The notes beneath the pieces were generated by a model. That model saw nothing but the letters and a program-made list of their open reading frames with translations, was not told where the DNA came from and did not search any database. The position numbers and the translations under genes are program-made. A stretch of DNA of 64,000 nucleotides from Cyclina sinensis (taxonomy: Eukaryota; Mollusca; Bivalvia; Venerida; Veneridae), in assembly GCA_012932295.1 (NCBI GenBank), contig JAAONU010000001.1, forward strand, positions 49,263,134 to 49,327,133, in the 5' to 3' direction. This document shows, in pieces, positions 48,401 through 58,110 of the stretch. Position 1 is the stretch's first letter. The number at the start of each line of letters is the position of its first letter.

Positions 48401-51400
48401 TAAATATAATAAATATATAAAGAAAAACATCATAGATTTCAACTTACAGTTTCATAGGCATTTTTGTTTGATGATCATGTATTGTTGAGGATTGTTCTTC
48501 ACAATTGTCTACATCTGACCATTCACTGTCATTTGTAACTGTAGCATCTGACTGAAGAATAGACCTTGAATAAAAAAAATACATATGTACATACAGTATA
48601 TGGAGAGATATTCATATATGGAAGCAACTGACCCAACACAAACAATTCAACAACACCAGTTAGTTTTGCATAGTCCTTTACTTTCGTAAATAAACAAAAT
48701 ACAAAAAACAAACTACCAGTACTCACTTTAGTGCTGGCGAGGCATCTGGCAAAGGACATACGCCAAGATATTCAATAAGACCTTCCATGTTGTGTTCTGA
48801 TAGCATTGATTCTTCATGACGCACATCCCTTAAAAAGAATGCACGTATTTAATAAGAATTTTAGTCTTAAACCAATGAAGGTAAGTTCGTCATGTAGAAA
48901 TAAATACTTTTTTTTAAAAACAATTACACATCCATGTTATTTTGAAAAAAAAATATGTACATGAATATAGAGTAACATGTAAAAACAGCTCGGTTAAGAA
49001 AACAAAGTTGTTTAAAAACTCTTTTCTCATATATGGATTGTATAATATTCTTTGGTTCCCTAAACCATGAGTGTGCCAGCAATATAGCATTATACCATGA
49101 TAAGCTGCATAGACATATAATTACAAAATAATTTTTGAAATTCTTCCAATTCAATTACACTATTTAGAAAATATCATTTTAAATGTGTCTTACTCCATTT
49201 CCTTGATAAATGTTTCTTTTGCAGCAGATTCTGTCGACATAGAAGCCACTGTCTCAATGATATTTCCAGCACGTCTCTCCATTTTTTTCATGTTCTTATT
49301 TCCAATTGTTGGTATATTGAGTGTTGACAACAAATTGTTGACCCTCACCGGCCCACCTACACTATCAATCATTGCTGTAAGAAAATGAAAAGAAACAAAT
49401 TTAATATTTCATTTTAGAATACAAATATTTTGTCCAAAAACACTTCATGGATTATTTACATAACCCTGAAAATAACACATTGTATTTATATAGAGCTATT
49501 TTTAGCTGCCTCATGTATGTTGAATATAACTGTGACCGTGTGTATTGGCAGCCAAGTGTAAACTGTGTCTTTTTTATAAATGTACCTGTAGGATTCTTAC
49601 TAAAAATTGCATTGTTTAGTAACGTTTTATCATGACTTTGGGGAAGTTAAAACTGTTTCAAGGGATGTTTATCAACAATTTCACAATAAGGAGTAGTGTT
49701 TTATGGTTCAACACAAACAATATACATATATTCTATATAATAAATTATTTATAAATCTTAAACATACATTCGGTCCGCATAAATTCTCTCATAATTTTAC
49801 ATGTTGACATTATTGGAAGACATGTAGATACATGTATATTCATTTTGGTACGAGACCTTACATCTATGAATTCATAATCAGTATAGTACAGTTTGTTCGC
49901 CAGTTCCGGTGTTTCACCGGTTCCGAAGGATTCCGAATATTATTTCCCCAAATTAGGTCATCCGTAAGCGAAAGTAAGCAGCTGTGTTCTTGCACGTGTA
50001 TTAACTTAAATGTTGTACTAGGTTTGATGAAATTGTTCTTTAATGTAGTTAAATGTCCCAATCAAATGTGAAGGGGTTCTGACATGAGATAAAACAAAAT
50101 GGCTGAAAATGTCAAGTTGAAAACTTGATTTCAACTTTCCAGATACGCTTGGAGAGGATGGGAAAATTTTATGGTCCTGAATTTTTGTCAGATTAATAGC
50201 AACACCTGCTCTAAGTTTAATCATTACCGTCCATTTATTCAAATGAAAATTAGATCATAACGTTAGGAGGTACATTTAGCTATTTCCGATGGATTTGAGT
50301 ACAACTTTTTTTTCAAGAGGTGCCATATGGGGAACACCATTTATTTATTTATTTTTTATCATATTGACATGATTTACATGGGTCATGCTTTTATCTTTCT
50401 CCATGCATGCTATGTCCATCGCAGTTTTTATTCATGATTTGGCTGTTTTTCAGGTGGTAATACACTTCAAATAGTGATAACCTTTTCTAACCCTGTTTTC
50501 GATTTTAATACAAGACATGATGTAAATTTTGTATTCTGCGTTAATTTTTGTGGACTGTTGTATGTCTGTTACTGTTTACAGATGTACCGGAAATTTCCCC
50601 ATGGGAAGCCTCTTAACGTATTTTCACGGAAGTGTTAAAAAATGATGTCCACCGAAACCGGTGAACGTGCTTCGGAACTGGTGAAATAGGTCCATGTGAA
50701 ATCAAGAACGGCAGCGTTATAAGTTAATTAAACTTTGAGTAAATATTTAACGAAGTTCAAGTTAAGGCTTGTGTCATACTATATGTACAATAATGTTTTC
50801 TTTCTTCTGCACTTTGATGTAATTTGACCGACTTATGTAAAAAGTGCGGCGAAACTGGCGAACAAACTGTACTTCATCTAAAGTATGATGCAATACATAA
50901 ATCACTTACCTGTTCCTAATTTTGTGTTGACAACGAAACATGGCATTCCAACTTTCCCAGTACAGGTCTTCAATCTATGTGTTTTTCCATAGGGAACACA
51001 ATTCACATGACCGCATTCTATGTTTTGACATTTCACATACAAATATCCAGACACACCCTTTTTAAGTTCACCTAACACGTTGTCAAATGTTAACGGCACC
51101 GGTCCAGTCGACACTTTTTGCAAGATCTAAGATTTGACAGCAGAACGCCAAACTCAACGATTCTCCTTCCCTCCTTCCAACCGTCAGTATCAACCGATTT
51201 AGAAAGAGATGCTGCTTTGTTGGTTGCCCCGTAATACTGGTTACCTGTACTATAGTTGTGTTCTATGATTAAGTCCGAATACTTAGGTTTTCTGCATCTT
51301 TTTACACTTTTTTTGAATCGCCCCAGCGTATCACGACTGTGACGCCATGTTAGATATCTACGGAAATTACGTCATTTTCTTGGGGAATACTACCACGTGA

Positions 51401-54400
51401 CCGGGGATATCCGCTATTATTAGAATTCCGACTTTACTCGTAAACAAACGAAGTTCGTTACGATAAATGGCGAGATATGGCGGTATTTGTCGATGATTGC
51501 CGATTTCATTAGGGGTCTAATACCTTAAACGTTCTTCATGCCTAGATTATACCTTATTTAGTCATTATACCTTATCAAGGCAGTTGTAGTTAAACGTTCT
51601 TCTGTCTTCAGACCTTGTTTTTACCTTATCTAGTCACTCGTAGTTAAACGTTCTTCTGTCTTCATACCTAGTTTATATATTATCTAGTCACTCGTAGTTA
51701 AACGTTCTTCTGTTTCCATACCTAGTTCAAACATTATCTAGTCACTCGTAGTTAAACGTTCTTCTGTCTTCATACCTAGTTTATACCTTATCTAGTCACT
51801 CGTAGTTAAACGTTCTTCTGTTTTCATACCTAGTTTATATCTTATTTAGTCACTCGTAGTTAAACGCTCTTCTATCTTCATACCTAGTTAATACCTTATA
51901 TAGTCACTCGTAGTTAAACAAACCTTGTTTATACCTTATCTAGTCACTCGTAGTTAAACGTTCTTATATCTTCATACCTAGTTTTTACCTTATCTAGTCA
52001 CTCGTAGTTAAACGCTCTTCTGTCTTCATACCTAGTTTATACCTTATCTAGTCACTGGTTGTTAAACGTTCTTCTGTCTTCATACCTAGTTTATACCTTA
52101 TCTAGTCACTCGTAGCTAAACGTTCTTCTGTCTTCATACCTAGTTTATACCTTATCTAGTCACTGGTTGTTAAACGCTCTTCTGTCTTCATACCTAGTTT
52201 ATACCTTATCTAATCACTCGTAGCTAAACGTTCTTCTGTCTTCATACCTAGTTTATACCTTATCTAGTCACTGGTTGTTAAAAGTTCTTCTGTCTTCATA
52301 CCTAGTTTATACCTTATCTAGTCACTCGTAGCTAAACGTTCTTCTGTCTTCATACCTAGTTTATACCTTATCTAATCACTCGTAGCTAAACGTTCTTCTG
52401 TCTTCATACCTAGTTTATACCTTATCTAGTCACTGGTTGTTAAACGCTCTTCTGTCTTCATACCTAGTTTATACCTTATCTAATCACTCGTAGCTAAACG
52501 TTCTTCTGTCTTCATACCTAGTTTATACCTTATCTAGTCACTGGTTGTTAAACGCTCTTCTGTCTTCATACCTAGTTTATACCTTATCTAATCACTCGTA
52601 GCTAAACGTTCTTCTGTCTTCATACCTAGTTTATACCTTATCTAGTCACTGGTTGTTAAACGTTCTTCTGTCTTCATACCTAGTTTATACCTTATCTAGT
52701 CACTCGTAGTTAAACGTTCTTCTGTTTTCATACCTAGTTTATATCTTATTTAGTCACTCGTAGTTAAACGCTCTTCTATCTTCATACCTAGTTAATACCT
52801 TATATAGTCACTCGTAGTTAAACAAACCTTGTTTATACCTTATCTAGTCACTCGTAGTTAAACGTTCTTATATCTTCATACCTAGTTTTTACCTTATCTA
52901 GTCACTCGTAGTTAAACGCTCTTCTGTCTTCATACCTAGTTTATACCTTATCTAGTCACTGGTTGTTAAACGTTCTTCTGTCTTCATACCTAGTTTATAC
53001 CTTATCTAGTCACTCGTAGCTAAACGTTCTTCTGTCTTCATACCTAGTTTATACCTTATCTAATCACTCGTAGCTAAACGTTCTTCTGTCTTCATACCTA
53101 GTTTATACCTTATCTAGTCACTGGTTGTTAAACGTTCTTCTGTCTTCATACCAAGTTTATACCTTATCTAGTCACTCGTAGTTAAATGTTCTGCTATCGT
53201 CATACCTAGTTTATACTTTATCTAGACACTCGCAGTTAAATGTTCTGCTATCTTCATACCTAGTTTTTATCCTGTCAATTAATTCGTATCTAACCATAAA
53301 AATAAATTTTGCTTTATACGGCACATGATACATAACGGACAACTTTTGTGTTTATAGTCAGAAGGAAGTGATACAATAGTTGGTATTACAAACTTAAATA
53401 AATTTTAAATATTTCAATATATAGATCTTACATTATAGTGATCATTTAAGGAAATATATATATTATAAGGTTTTCCTCATACGCTTACACTGTACCTAGT
53501 CGCTTGTGATGCACACATTCACATGCTTTCTCCCCTGAACCAACTCCAGATCCGGACTGAAGTACACACACGCCATGTGTTCCAGGGCCACAATGGGTAT
53601 TTGTACAATCTCCATCGTCCGTGCATTTTGCAAAGACAGTAACTGAAAAACACACAGTTAAATTGTCTGTCAATCAAGCTATTTTATAAACAATATGTAC
53701 AAAATTCAGTATTCGTTGCCAATGCGTTTGAATTTAGAAAACTGTTATGAAATATATTTTATAGTTTTATTTGTAATGTATCGCTAACAATGAATTTCTT
53801 CAAAGTTAGGAAACGTCTGTCATTATTGTTCGCCATCAAGCTGAAAATTTAAGGATGGGAAACCGTGACATCGGAGTGATACAATAAAGCAACTGACTCA
53901 TAGATGGGCCGACGATGGAAGAAAAAGAGAAAATGTTTACACATCTAGAAATTCTAGCTGTAATTGTGAAGAACATACGTAAACTAAGTTACTGACTCAT
54001 TTTGTGTTACAAAAAAAGCATCAAAATACAAATTTATACATACTTTTATCGGTAAAAAAAATTGTCCTGTCACGGTGTAGATACTTTAGTCATAACATTA
54101 ATTTTGACTATTCTTAATAACTAGTCTCTTTGGCTCAGTGGTGTAGATATCGGTCTATGTTTTACCGACCGAAAGGTCATGGGTTCGAATACTGATAAAA
54201 TGAAAAAATCAGTCTCCATGGTGTATAGAAGCAGAATATTGTTTTTTCTCTGGTATATTTATTTCTCTTAAATTTTAAAGAAAAAAAAAACAGCTAAATT
54301 CTGTGAGTCAGTCGCTTTAAAAGAGTCTATGTAAGTATATCATTCATTAAATATTGAAAACTATTCTCTCCTCGGAATAAAATAAAAGTCAAGAGGTAAT

Positions 54401-56166
54401 GGAAAAATAACATTTCTCATGTTTTGTACTGAGAATTATATTCACGAGCTTATCCGGTAGAGTACAATATATTGCCCGACTAAAGGAGCGCTATGTCATA
54501 CTACGCCGTGTGAAGATCGAGAGCATATCTCAGTTCAAAGCAAATTACCTATTTCATATTCTTAAACTAGCAGGAACATGCAGAACTGTGCATGTTTTAG
54601 TGATTTTCAAGAACGCAAATATTTACCATATTTTTATGAAGTTCCTTCTAAAATTTTGTGAATGAAAGTCGTGACCTAAAAGTGCTACAGAGTTCATAAA
54701 AGCAGACATTCAACATGTGATACACCGAAATATGGAAAAATACCAACTTGTTTGAAAAGAAAATAAAAGAATTCTATTAAGTTACGTGTTATTAGGATAT
54801 CTAATGTTAACAGTCACTACTTAGCACTGTGCTAATATTAAAATCAGAAGCCCTATCTTAGAGGTCTGCCGTAAAGTTTGGTAGAAATAATAGCACACAT
54901 TCTATCATTCTGTTGCTACATCGAACACTTTCCGTCTTAAATTAGCAGTGAGCCGTTAAAGCTCAATGGATGGCTCCCTGATAGAGAAAATAAAAAGAAA
55001 GTCCAAAGAACCTTTCTCTTAAAACAAACCAAACTTCTCAATAGTAGCGGTTACCGAAAGAAAAATCGTGTTTCCGTTTTTTATCATTTTTCGATTCAGC
55101 GCTACTAGGGTTGTGATATGTATTATTTATTGTCGTTACAAAGTATTGAGAATGATTGTTGTCTTGTCGTAACTGTAATAGTAAAACTTGTTTGGTTTAT
55201 TTTGGTTGACTGCATTGGTATATGTAAGGTCACAAGGCGTGGCTGTGGTCTCCTACCGAGTTTCTCACAGAGAACAGTGAAATTTTCAAATTAACATGTT
55301 AACTATGCCAGTATGATCAAAACTAGACAACTTTATTTACGATATACAGCTTATATTTTTTAAACGGGCGTTTTCTGTAAGAACATTTATCTTTAAAGTT
55401 TTCGGTTGCATTTGCAATTAGTTTTGCTATTATTCTGAAGGTTTAACATATCCTTATTTGGCGCAGGGGTGATGAAGGGCCTAGTACTTGTCGGAGCATG
55501 GGTCCCCCTTGTCCCTGCTGGTTGGTTGCAATTTATTGCAATTTGTTATTCTTCCAGAAGAGTTACGCAGTCCGCTCCGAGTTAACCAAGGCATACGGTA
55601 ATCGTTACGAAAAGAATGGAGCGTAGTCATACCACCAGTTGTGCAATAGTTCTTTGGTCACATTTATTGTGTTGTCTACTATGATAACTTTATACACTGA
55701 CCGTAAAAGAGTACAATTACCGTTCAACTTTATATTTCCTAGCAAAAAAAATATACAACGCCAACAAGGAATTGTACCCTGCGTAAGAGGTAATACGGTA
55801 GGAGAGGGTAAAAACAAGCTCAACAATTGGTCAAGGATCCGTAAGTCGCAGAGAAACTGTGCTTTCTGACGTCTTATTATTAAACAAAATTAATTTCAAA
55901 ATCATAGTCGTGTAAACAAAACACTCGAGATCAGGACCCGGTAGGCTCAGAAGAAGTAGGCTTATAATTGTAAAAAGCCATTTCCAAATATAAATGAAAA
56001 TAGTTTGAATGTTAAGAGGTAAATTTCAACAAAAATATCATATCATACTTGTTCAAGTATTTGACTAATGCATGTAGAAATAGAATTACAGTATCTGTTC
56101 TTAAATGTAAGGAAGAAAAAAATCACCTGACAGTGATGCGACAATGAAGAGATGAAGATAATCCAT
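42434..56166 (-). CDS. Secreted three-module Cys-rich protein, Cvsi-like protease inhibitor (4 exons)
   Basis: Coding exons: 56166..56127, 53642..53496, 43432..43277, 42573..42434. All borders are GT-AG and all introns are phase 1. The total is 483 bases, 160 residues. The start M-D-Y-L-H-L-F-I-V-A-S-L-S plus V-T-V-F-A is a good signal peptide, with likely cleavage before K-C-T-D-D. Three cysteine-rich modules follow, one per exon: C-x5-C...C...C...C-x-C (six Cys), a second with six Cys, and a third with eight. Modules 1 and 2 share G-S-G-V-G-[SA]-G-E-K; module 3 has a related G-H-G-C-G-E-N-K. The pattern resembles bivalve Cvsi-type serine protease inhibitors (slow-tight subtilisin inhibitors of oyster, a defence protein family). 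That assignment is from memory of the cysteine pattern; the secreted, disulphide-rich nature is firmer. Intron 2 (about 10 kb) contains a satellite and a transposon. Confidence 0.85.
43235..43266. repeat. (GACA)n microsatellite
   Basis: About seven GACA/GATA units, starting ten bases inside the donor site of exon 3 of the Cys-rich gene. Confidence 0.85.
43440..44520. other. Intron 2 of the Cys-rich gene, left part
   Basis: AT-rich, no exon seen. A tRNA-like stretch with a degenerate B box at about 43,835 to 43,890 may be an old SINE head. Confidence 0.4.
44550..45980. other. Non-coding left arm of the TTAA element
   Basis: About 1.4 kb between the left terminal repeat and the exonuclease stop codon, strongly AT-rich. 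It contains a 16-base phrase, GGGCACCTGAAAGTGT, twice in tandem at about 45,607 to 45,638. At 45,986 to 46,040 it has a small duplication of the sequence around the exonuclease stop codon. No further exon was recognised. Confidence 0.5.
46026..46846 (-). pseudogene. DEDDh 3'-5' exonuclease exon (PML/PLEX9-like), missing its first catalytic motif
   Basis: The largest coding exon of the TTAA element; acceptor TTTTCAG at 46847, stop TGA at 46028..46026, about 273 codons. DnaQ-like exonucleases need four acidic residues and a histidine. Seen here are H-I-T-Q-I-S-A-I-D-Y-D (strand after motif I), A-H-N-G-R-R-F-D-F-P-V-L (motif II) and A-H-N-A-I-E-D-V (motif III with its His and Asp). The motif I residues D-x-E should lie about ten residues upstream, on the preceding exon. 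I find no such exon between 46,847 and 47,400. The layout resembles the exonuclease domain of PML exon 9 relatives that occur widely in bivalves. The open frame continues about 39 codons upstream of the acceptor, but that part reads as intron. Without motif I it is unlikely to be active. Confidence 0.8.
47128..47394 (-). mobile_element. tRNA-derived SINE
   Basis: On the minus strand: a tRNA-like head with the B box GGGTTCGAATC near 47,335, a body, and a tail GTTAAACCCAAAACAAACAA ending near 47,128. The body wording (GACTTTGGATTCTTATATGTG; GGTCTTCCTCCACCAGTAAA) is that of a SINE I associate with bivalve genomes. It sits between transposase exon 6 and the exonuclease exon of the TTAA element, immediately downstream of the exon 6 donor site. 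I could not define a clear target duplication. Confidence 0.8.
47401..51348 (-). pseudogene. Transposase-like gene (Mutator-like transposase domain), N-terminal six exons, two frame breaks
   Basis: Exons: 51348..50910, 49374..49194, 48828..48727, 48564..48448, 48055..47889, 47530..47401, with GT-AG borders and phases agreeing from exon 1 to 6. Exon 1 holds G-R-F-K-K-S-V-K-R, then D-G-W-K-E-G-R-R-I-V-E-F-G-V-L, C-K-K-C, and further on V-K-C-Q-N-I-E-C-G-H and V-N-T-K-L-G-T. Exon 2 has G-G-P-V-R-V-N-N-L-L-S-T-L-N-I-P-T-I. Exon 5 ends G-M-S-C-A-V-D-T-A-W-H-K-R-G-F-D-S-L. Exon 6 has the Cys pair H-R-T-C-G-T-C-K-W-W-K-R-N-R-P-G. These phrases are those of the domain labelled Mutator-like transposase in animal proteins. 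Frame breaks: the ATG frame stops after five codons, and a second shift lies near 51,090 to 51,120. The catalytic centre expected after exon 6 is absent. Confidence 0.78.
51525..53280. repeat. Satellite array, 54-bp unit, with 904-bp higher-order period
   Basis: About 32 copies of a 54-bp monomer (GTTCTTCTGTCTTCATACCT, AGTTTATACCTTATCTAGTC, then ACTCGTAGTTAAAC). Two monomer types, ACTCGTAGCTAAAC and ACTGGTTGTTAAAC, alternate through the middle. A rare short monomer (ending TTAAACAAACCTTGTTTATA) with its neighbours recurs 904 bases apart, at about 51,921 and 52,825, showing a block duplication of about 17 monomers. Both edges are degenerate. It lies in intron 2 of the Cys-rich gene and touches the right end of the TTAA element. 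Confidence 0.93.
53650..56120. other. Intron 1 of the Cys-rich gene
   Basis: About 2.5 kb, AT-rich, no additional exon seen. It includes a tRNA-like SINE head at 54,124 to 54,195. The open frames at 55,605 to 55,869 on both strands have no recognisable domain. Confidence 0.55.
54124..54195 (+). repeat. tRNA-like sequence, probable SINE head
   Basis: A-box TGGCTCAGTGG at 54131..54141 and B-box GGTTCGAATAC at 54182..54192, about 50 bases apart, as in RNA polymerase III promoters. The acceptor stem and T-stem do not pair, so it is not a functional tRNA gene. Confidence 0.6.
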
Positions 56167-56169
56167 CTT

Positions 56170-57390
56170 GAGTAATCAACAGAGACGTGAAATAGTCAAC
56201 ACTGGTTTTCTTGTCTCAATATATAATGCCACTAAGTAGATAAACTCGTGACTATTAGGGTCTTGGTCATGTCAGACCAACAGCTGTTAGCGTGAGATGA
56301 AAATCTGATTTTTCATAAATCCAACAGATAATTTTATCTAGGGCATATCGCATGTAAGTATAATGTTAAATAATTCAACACGTTGTAATAATCTTTGTTG
56401 GCTTGATTGATTTAATTCCGAAATGTTATTAGGTAAATATTTAAAGTTAAATACAATTTATCATATAACGGCAACTTTTAAATATTCCATGACGAACAAT
56501 ACTTTATAAAAAAATACAACGCCTCACAGAAACACTAGAAAATATCAATTCATTTAGAATTTAGGTGTAGGGTTGTTGTTGTTTTTAATAGACTTTTCAT
56601 TTCCTTTTTTATGCAATCTAGTTTTTTCATATTTTCTCAAACTTAATCATGTTGACACTTGCACTTCATTTCAAGCATTTAAGCATTTATATTTATTTTT
56701 TTAATTTAATTTCAATAAATTGATGGTGCAAATTTACCATTAACATTTTTATATTGAGAGATGTCGTGGCCTACTCGACTATGGCCAGCCGTTTCAGACA
56801 AGCACCTTCTAAGGTAGCCTAGTAGACTACAAAGTCTTGTAATGTGTCATACAATGTTTGTTTATGCACTTAAAATGCTATATGAGTCTGAAATATTTTT
56901 GGGATACTGCTGTATTTAAAAGGACACTTTATTAAATGCTTATAAAAACCTTTACTGTGACATTGAAGCAGTTTTTTAAGAAAGGACATACCTATGCATT
57001 TCATTCAGAAATTTGTAAACCAAAACCTTATTGAACAAAACATGTGTGATCTAGATCAAAGATATTGCGTTTTACCGATAATTTAAACATAAAACTATTA
57101 GAAAACGGTGAAATTTGGCATGATGTGGTGTTCTGTGGCCCTTATCGTGGCACCTTGCGTCAGAAGGGGTCGACAGGTCATCCACTTACGTCAAGCCAAT
57201 CCTTATTTACAGCGAAACAAGTTAAACACACTTTTTTCACACAACGTTTACTTTCACACAGTGCGTTTGTACTTTTGCATTGTTCACTTTAAATTTATTT
57301 AAAGGTATTGAATACGTTCCCGCATTGCCGAACTGCAGACTTACCTAAGGTCAACAATTTGGGGAAAGGTTAAATAACCCCTATCAAAAC
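56170..57390. other. Upstream flank of the Cys-rich gene, no gene seen
   Basis: Should hold the promoter of the minus-strand Cys-rich gene, whose ATG is at 56166. No TATA box was called with confidence. Two overlapping open frames at 57,065 to 57,302 have no recognisable product. Confidence 0.45.
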
Positions 57391-57394
57391 TTTC

Positions 57395-58110
57395 AGATTT
57401 GAATTTTGTTGATGAGACGGTCTGTCGCGTGTAAGACCTATGCCGCTAGCTCAAAGGTCACAGTCACTGGTAAAAGGTAAAAAATGTTGATTATAGACCT
57501 TATCCGGACCATAACTTCTGCATGCTTGGGAGGATTTTAAAATACCTTGATGAGACGCTGTGTCGCTTATAAGAACAAGGTCCATAGCTCAATGGTCAAG
57601 GTCACAGTCGCTAGATAAAGGTTAAAAAGATGTTGATTACAGATTTTGACCGCGCCTTATCTTCTCTATGCATGGAAGAATTTCACAAAACCATGGCATA
57701 TTTGTTCACCTTGATGAAAAGGTGTGTCACGTGTAAGCCCCAGGTCCATAGCCAAAAGGTCAAGGTGACAGTCAATGATCAAAGGAGAAAGTATGATTGT
57801 CCGGGCCATAACTTCTTTATACAAGGAAGGATTTTAAAATACCTTTTGATATTTATTGTTTAAGATTAGACGGTGTGCAATATGCAAGACATAATTGTCT
57901 TGCTTAAAGGTCAAGGCCAGAGTGACTTGTCAAATTATCAAATTTGTCTGGGCCATAACTTTTATAAACATGTAAGAAATTTCACGTTTTAGTTCCAGGT
58001 CGATAGCTCAAAGGTTAAGGTTACAAAGACTGGTCAGAAGTAAAAAGTGTTGATGATAGACCTTGTCTGGGTTATAATTTTCCATACATGGAATGCAAAT
58101 ATATGTCACC
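57395..58110. repeat. Degenerate tandem repeat, 120 to 160-bp unit
   Basis: Five diverged copies, each with a phrase like CCGGGCCATAACTTCT, a GGAAGGATTTTAAAATACCTT phrase in parts, GATGAGACGGTGTGTCGCGT, and TAGCTCAAAGGTCAAGGTCA. The CATAACTT phrase falls at about 57,512, 57,649 (altered), 57,807, 57,954 and 58,070. I associate this wording with an abundant mollusc repeat. The open frame across it is not a gene. Confidence 0.75.

Larger units (their letters stand above)
44524..51528 (-). mobile_element. TTAA-flanked DNA transposon with transposase-like and exonuclease coding regions
   Basis: Left end: TTAA (44524..44527) then GGTATTAGGCCCCTAAT (44528..44544). Right end, read on the minus strand: TTAA (51528..51525) then GGTATTAGACCCCTAAT (51524..51508). 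The 17-bp inverted ends differ at one base. The body is 6,997 bp. Inside, on the minus strand, is a multi-exon gene with a transposase-type Cys-rich region and a DEDDh exonuclease. TTAA duplications are known for piggyBac and Kolobok transposons, while the protein resembles the domain called Mutator-like transposase; Kolobok is the better fit to the target site, by inference. A subterminal inverted repeat (about 44,572 to 44,590 against 44,645 to 44,665) lies near the left end. Coding damage shows this copy is probably inactive. Confidence 0.82.

Noticed and set aside
50902..51123. A start codon at 51123 for the transposase-like gene
   Set aside because: The codon there is TTG, not ATG. Conserved coding sequence continues upstream in another frame, so the exon begins further up.
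51530..53280. Possible CRISPR array in the 54-bp repeat
   Set aside because: There is no repeat/spacer alternation. Whole 54-bp monomers repeat head to tail, and the setting is a eukaryotic intron.
54124..54195. A functional tRNA gene
   Set aside because: A and B boxes are present, but the acceptor stem and T-stem do not pair. It is treated as a SINE head.
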